Positions 4,559-5,548 of a stretch of 5,548 bases of DNA are shown piece after piece. The notes under the pieces were generated by a model that made no database searches, was not told where the DNA came from, and was given only the letters and a program-made list of their open reading frames with translations. Every line of letters begins with the position of its first letter. The stretch's first letter is position 1. The DNA is taken from positions 1 to 5,548 of the forward strand of contig CAKVMJ010000046.1 in NCBI GenBank assembly GCA_934772445.1, written 5' to 3'. A program made the translations under genes and the position numbers. Origin of the DNA: an uncultured Clostridia bacterium (GTDB lineage: Bacteria > Bacillota > Clostridia > Christensenellales > UBA1242).

Positions 4559-5518
4559 ATGAAAACTAGATTTGTAACAGGAATTTTTATAATTTTAGGC
4601 TTACTCGCAACATTATTTTTGAGAAGTGTTTCTTTATATGTTGCAGATGCTGTTATCACAATTTTGGCAATGCTTTGCTGTTATGAAGTTTCAAAAGCTT
4701 TTAACGAAAGTAAAAGGTTTACAAATGTTTCTTTAACCGCAATATATCCATTTTTATTTTTACTTGGAATGGTTATAGGGATTGCTAAAAATGTGCAGAT
4801 ATATTACTACTTTATATTCTTTGCAAGTACTGCACTTGTTTGCTTAATTTTTAATTTGATTATGCCATACTTTTTCAAAGAGGAAACAAAAAAGGAGATA
4901 GAGGAATCGTTAGCTCCTCAAACTAAATTTGGTAAGTTTGTATGGGAAAAAACTTTAAACTCAATGCTAATATTCATATATCCTGCATTATTCACAATTC
5001 CTTTCTTGTTTATAAATCACTTATCTGATTTCTCAACAGTATTCTTAGGAAATGGCGTTGATCAAGAGCAATTTGCATTATTTGTTTGGTTCTTAATTTC
5101 TTGCTTATTTGTTGTAACTATGCTAACAGATATAGGCGCATATTTAATAGGTTCTGCCTTAAAAGGCAAAAAATTATGCCCAAAAATCAGCCCAAATAAA
5201 ACAATAAGTGGAGCAATTGGCGGACTTATATTTGGTGTGTTTGGTGCATTTGCAACTGCTTATGTGTTCACATTATTTAATGGGTTTGAAACATTCTTTG
5301 GTTCTGTTGGCGGACAAGTTTGGCATATCGTTTTAATCGGTGTGTTGGGTTCAATTATAACGCAAGTTGGAGATATATTTGAAAGTTACTTAAAGAGAAA
5401 ATGCCAAGTTAAGGATTTTGGTAAAATATTACCGGGTCATGGTGGCATTATGGATAGAGTTGATGGCTTAGTTTTTAATGCGTTGTTCTTATTTGTTTAT
5501 GCATTAATCTTATTGTAA
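4559..5518 (+). CDS. cdsA: Phosphatidate cytidylyltransferase (CDP-diglyceride synthase)
   Basis: CdsA joins CTP and phosphatidic acid to give CDP-diacylglycerol, the precursor of bacterial phospholipids, in the inner membrane. The 319-aa protein is strongly hydrophobic, with about eight or nine membrane segments (roughly 6-26, 28-48, 58-78, 83-106, 134-153, 172-190, 215-240, 254-272, 303-319). The full CDS family signature is present at 276-302: S-x-L-K-R, then K-D-F-G, then LPGHGGIMDRVD, including the acidic residues that bind metal. A second family block, TDIGAYLIG (190-198) followed by SPNKTISGAIGG (211-222), is also intact. It is longer than many family members (about 260-290 aa), largely through a charged loop at 104-133 and a polar loop at 155-171. 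AAGGA at 4550-4554 inside the end of uppS is its ribosome binding site, only four bases from the ATG, which suggests translational coupling with uppS. Confidence 0.96.
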   Translation: MKTRFVTGIFIILGLLATLFLRSVSLYVADAVITILAMLCCYEVSKAFNESKRFTNVSLTAIYPFLFLLGMVIGIAKNVQIYYYFIFFASTALVCLIFNLIMPYFFKEETKKEIEESLAPQTKFGKFVWEKTLNSMLIFIYPALFTIPFLFINHLSDFSTVFLGNGVDQEQFALFVWFLISCLFVVTMLTDIGAYLIGSALKGKKLCPKISPNKTISGAIGGLIFGVFGAFATAYVFTLFNGFETFFGSVGGQVWHIVLIGVLGSIITQVGDIFESYLKRKCQVKDFGKILPGHGGIMDRVDGLVFNALFLFVYALILL

Positions 5519-5534
5519 AATAAACGGAGGGTTT

Positions 5535-5548
5535 ATGATTTCATTATT
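5535..5548 (+). CDS. Start of the next operon gene (partial; dxr or rseP likely)
   Basis: CGGAGGG at 5525-5531 is a strong ribosome binding site just before an ATG at 5535. Only four complete codons are visible, reading M-I-S-L, with the next codon beginning TT. In this gene order cdsA is commonly followed by dxr (DXP reductoisomerase, whose N-terminus often reads ISLLGSTGSIG after the first residues) or rseP (site-2 protease, with a hydrophobic start). Both fit the visible residues, so the identity is left open. There is no terminator in the 16-base gap after cdsA, so it belongs to the frr operon. Confidence 0.6.

Overview
The window is a low-GC, single-strand block of housekeeping genes for translation and the cell envelope, with one unrecognised gene set among them. 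The AT-rich intergenic DNA, strong AGGAGG-type ribosome binding sites, T-tailed hairpin terminators, extended -10 promoters and a TTG start all suggest a Firmicutes-type (Clostridia-like or related, possibly uncultured) bacterium. Every tryptophan I can place is encoded by TGG, so the standard genetic code applies and a Mycoplasma-type code is unlikely. I cannot name the genus.

Layout: 1-69 is the last 22 codons and stop of tuf (EF-Tu), followed by a long U-tailed hairpin terminator at 97-144. A consensus-like extended -10 promoter at 246-273 then drives a monocistronic gene of unknown function (294-1337, 347 aa, helical, soluble, charged tail), which ends at its own compact terminator (1336-1364). 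The next 236 bases hold an extended -10 promoter (1397-1425) and a leader of about 170 nt with a nested hairpin ahead of rpsB, which is a good candidate for autogenous regulation by S2. rpsB (1601-2440) and tsf (2462-3118) form a two-gene unit closed by a terminator at 3123-3160. A further promoter (3173-3200) opens the frr-uppS-cdsA operon (3233-5518), whose next gene starts at 5535 and is cut by the window edge.

How the genes work together: EF-Tu delivers aminoacyl-tRNA, EF-Ts recharges EF-Tu with GTP, S2 is a late-assembling 30S protein, and RRF splits the post-termination ribosome. UppS makes the C55 lipid carrier for peptidoglycan and other wall polymers, and CdsA makes CDP-diacylglycerol for phospholipid synthesis. 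This is the widespread bacterial order rpsB-tsf-(pyrH)-frr-uppS-cdsA, but pyrH, which usually lies between tsf and frr, is absent and replaced by a terminator-promoter junction.

I see no mobile element, CRISPR array, tRNA, rRNA or defence system. The points most worth following up are the unknown gene with its repeat-decorated promoter, the rpsB leader with its upstream start codons, the missing pyrH, and the short form of EF-Ts.
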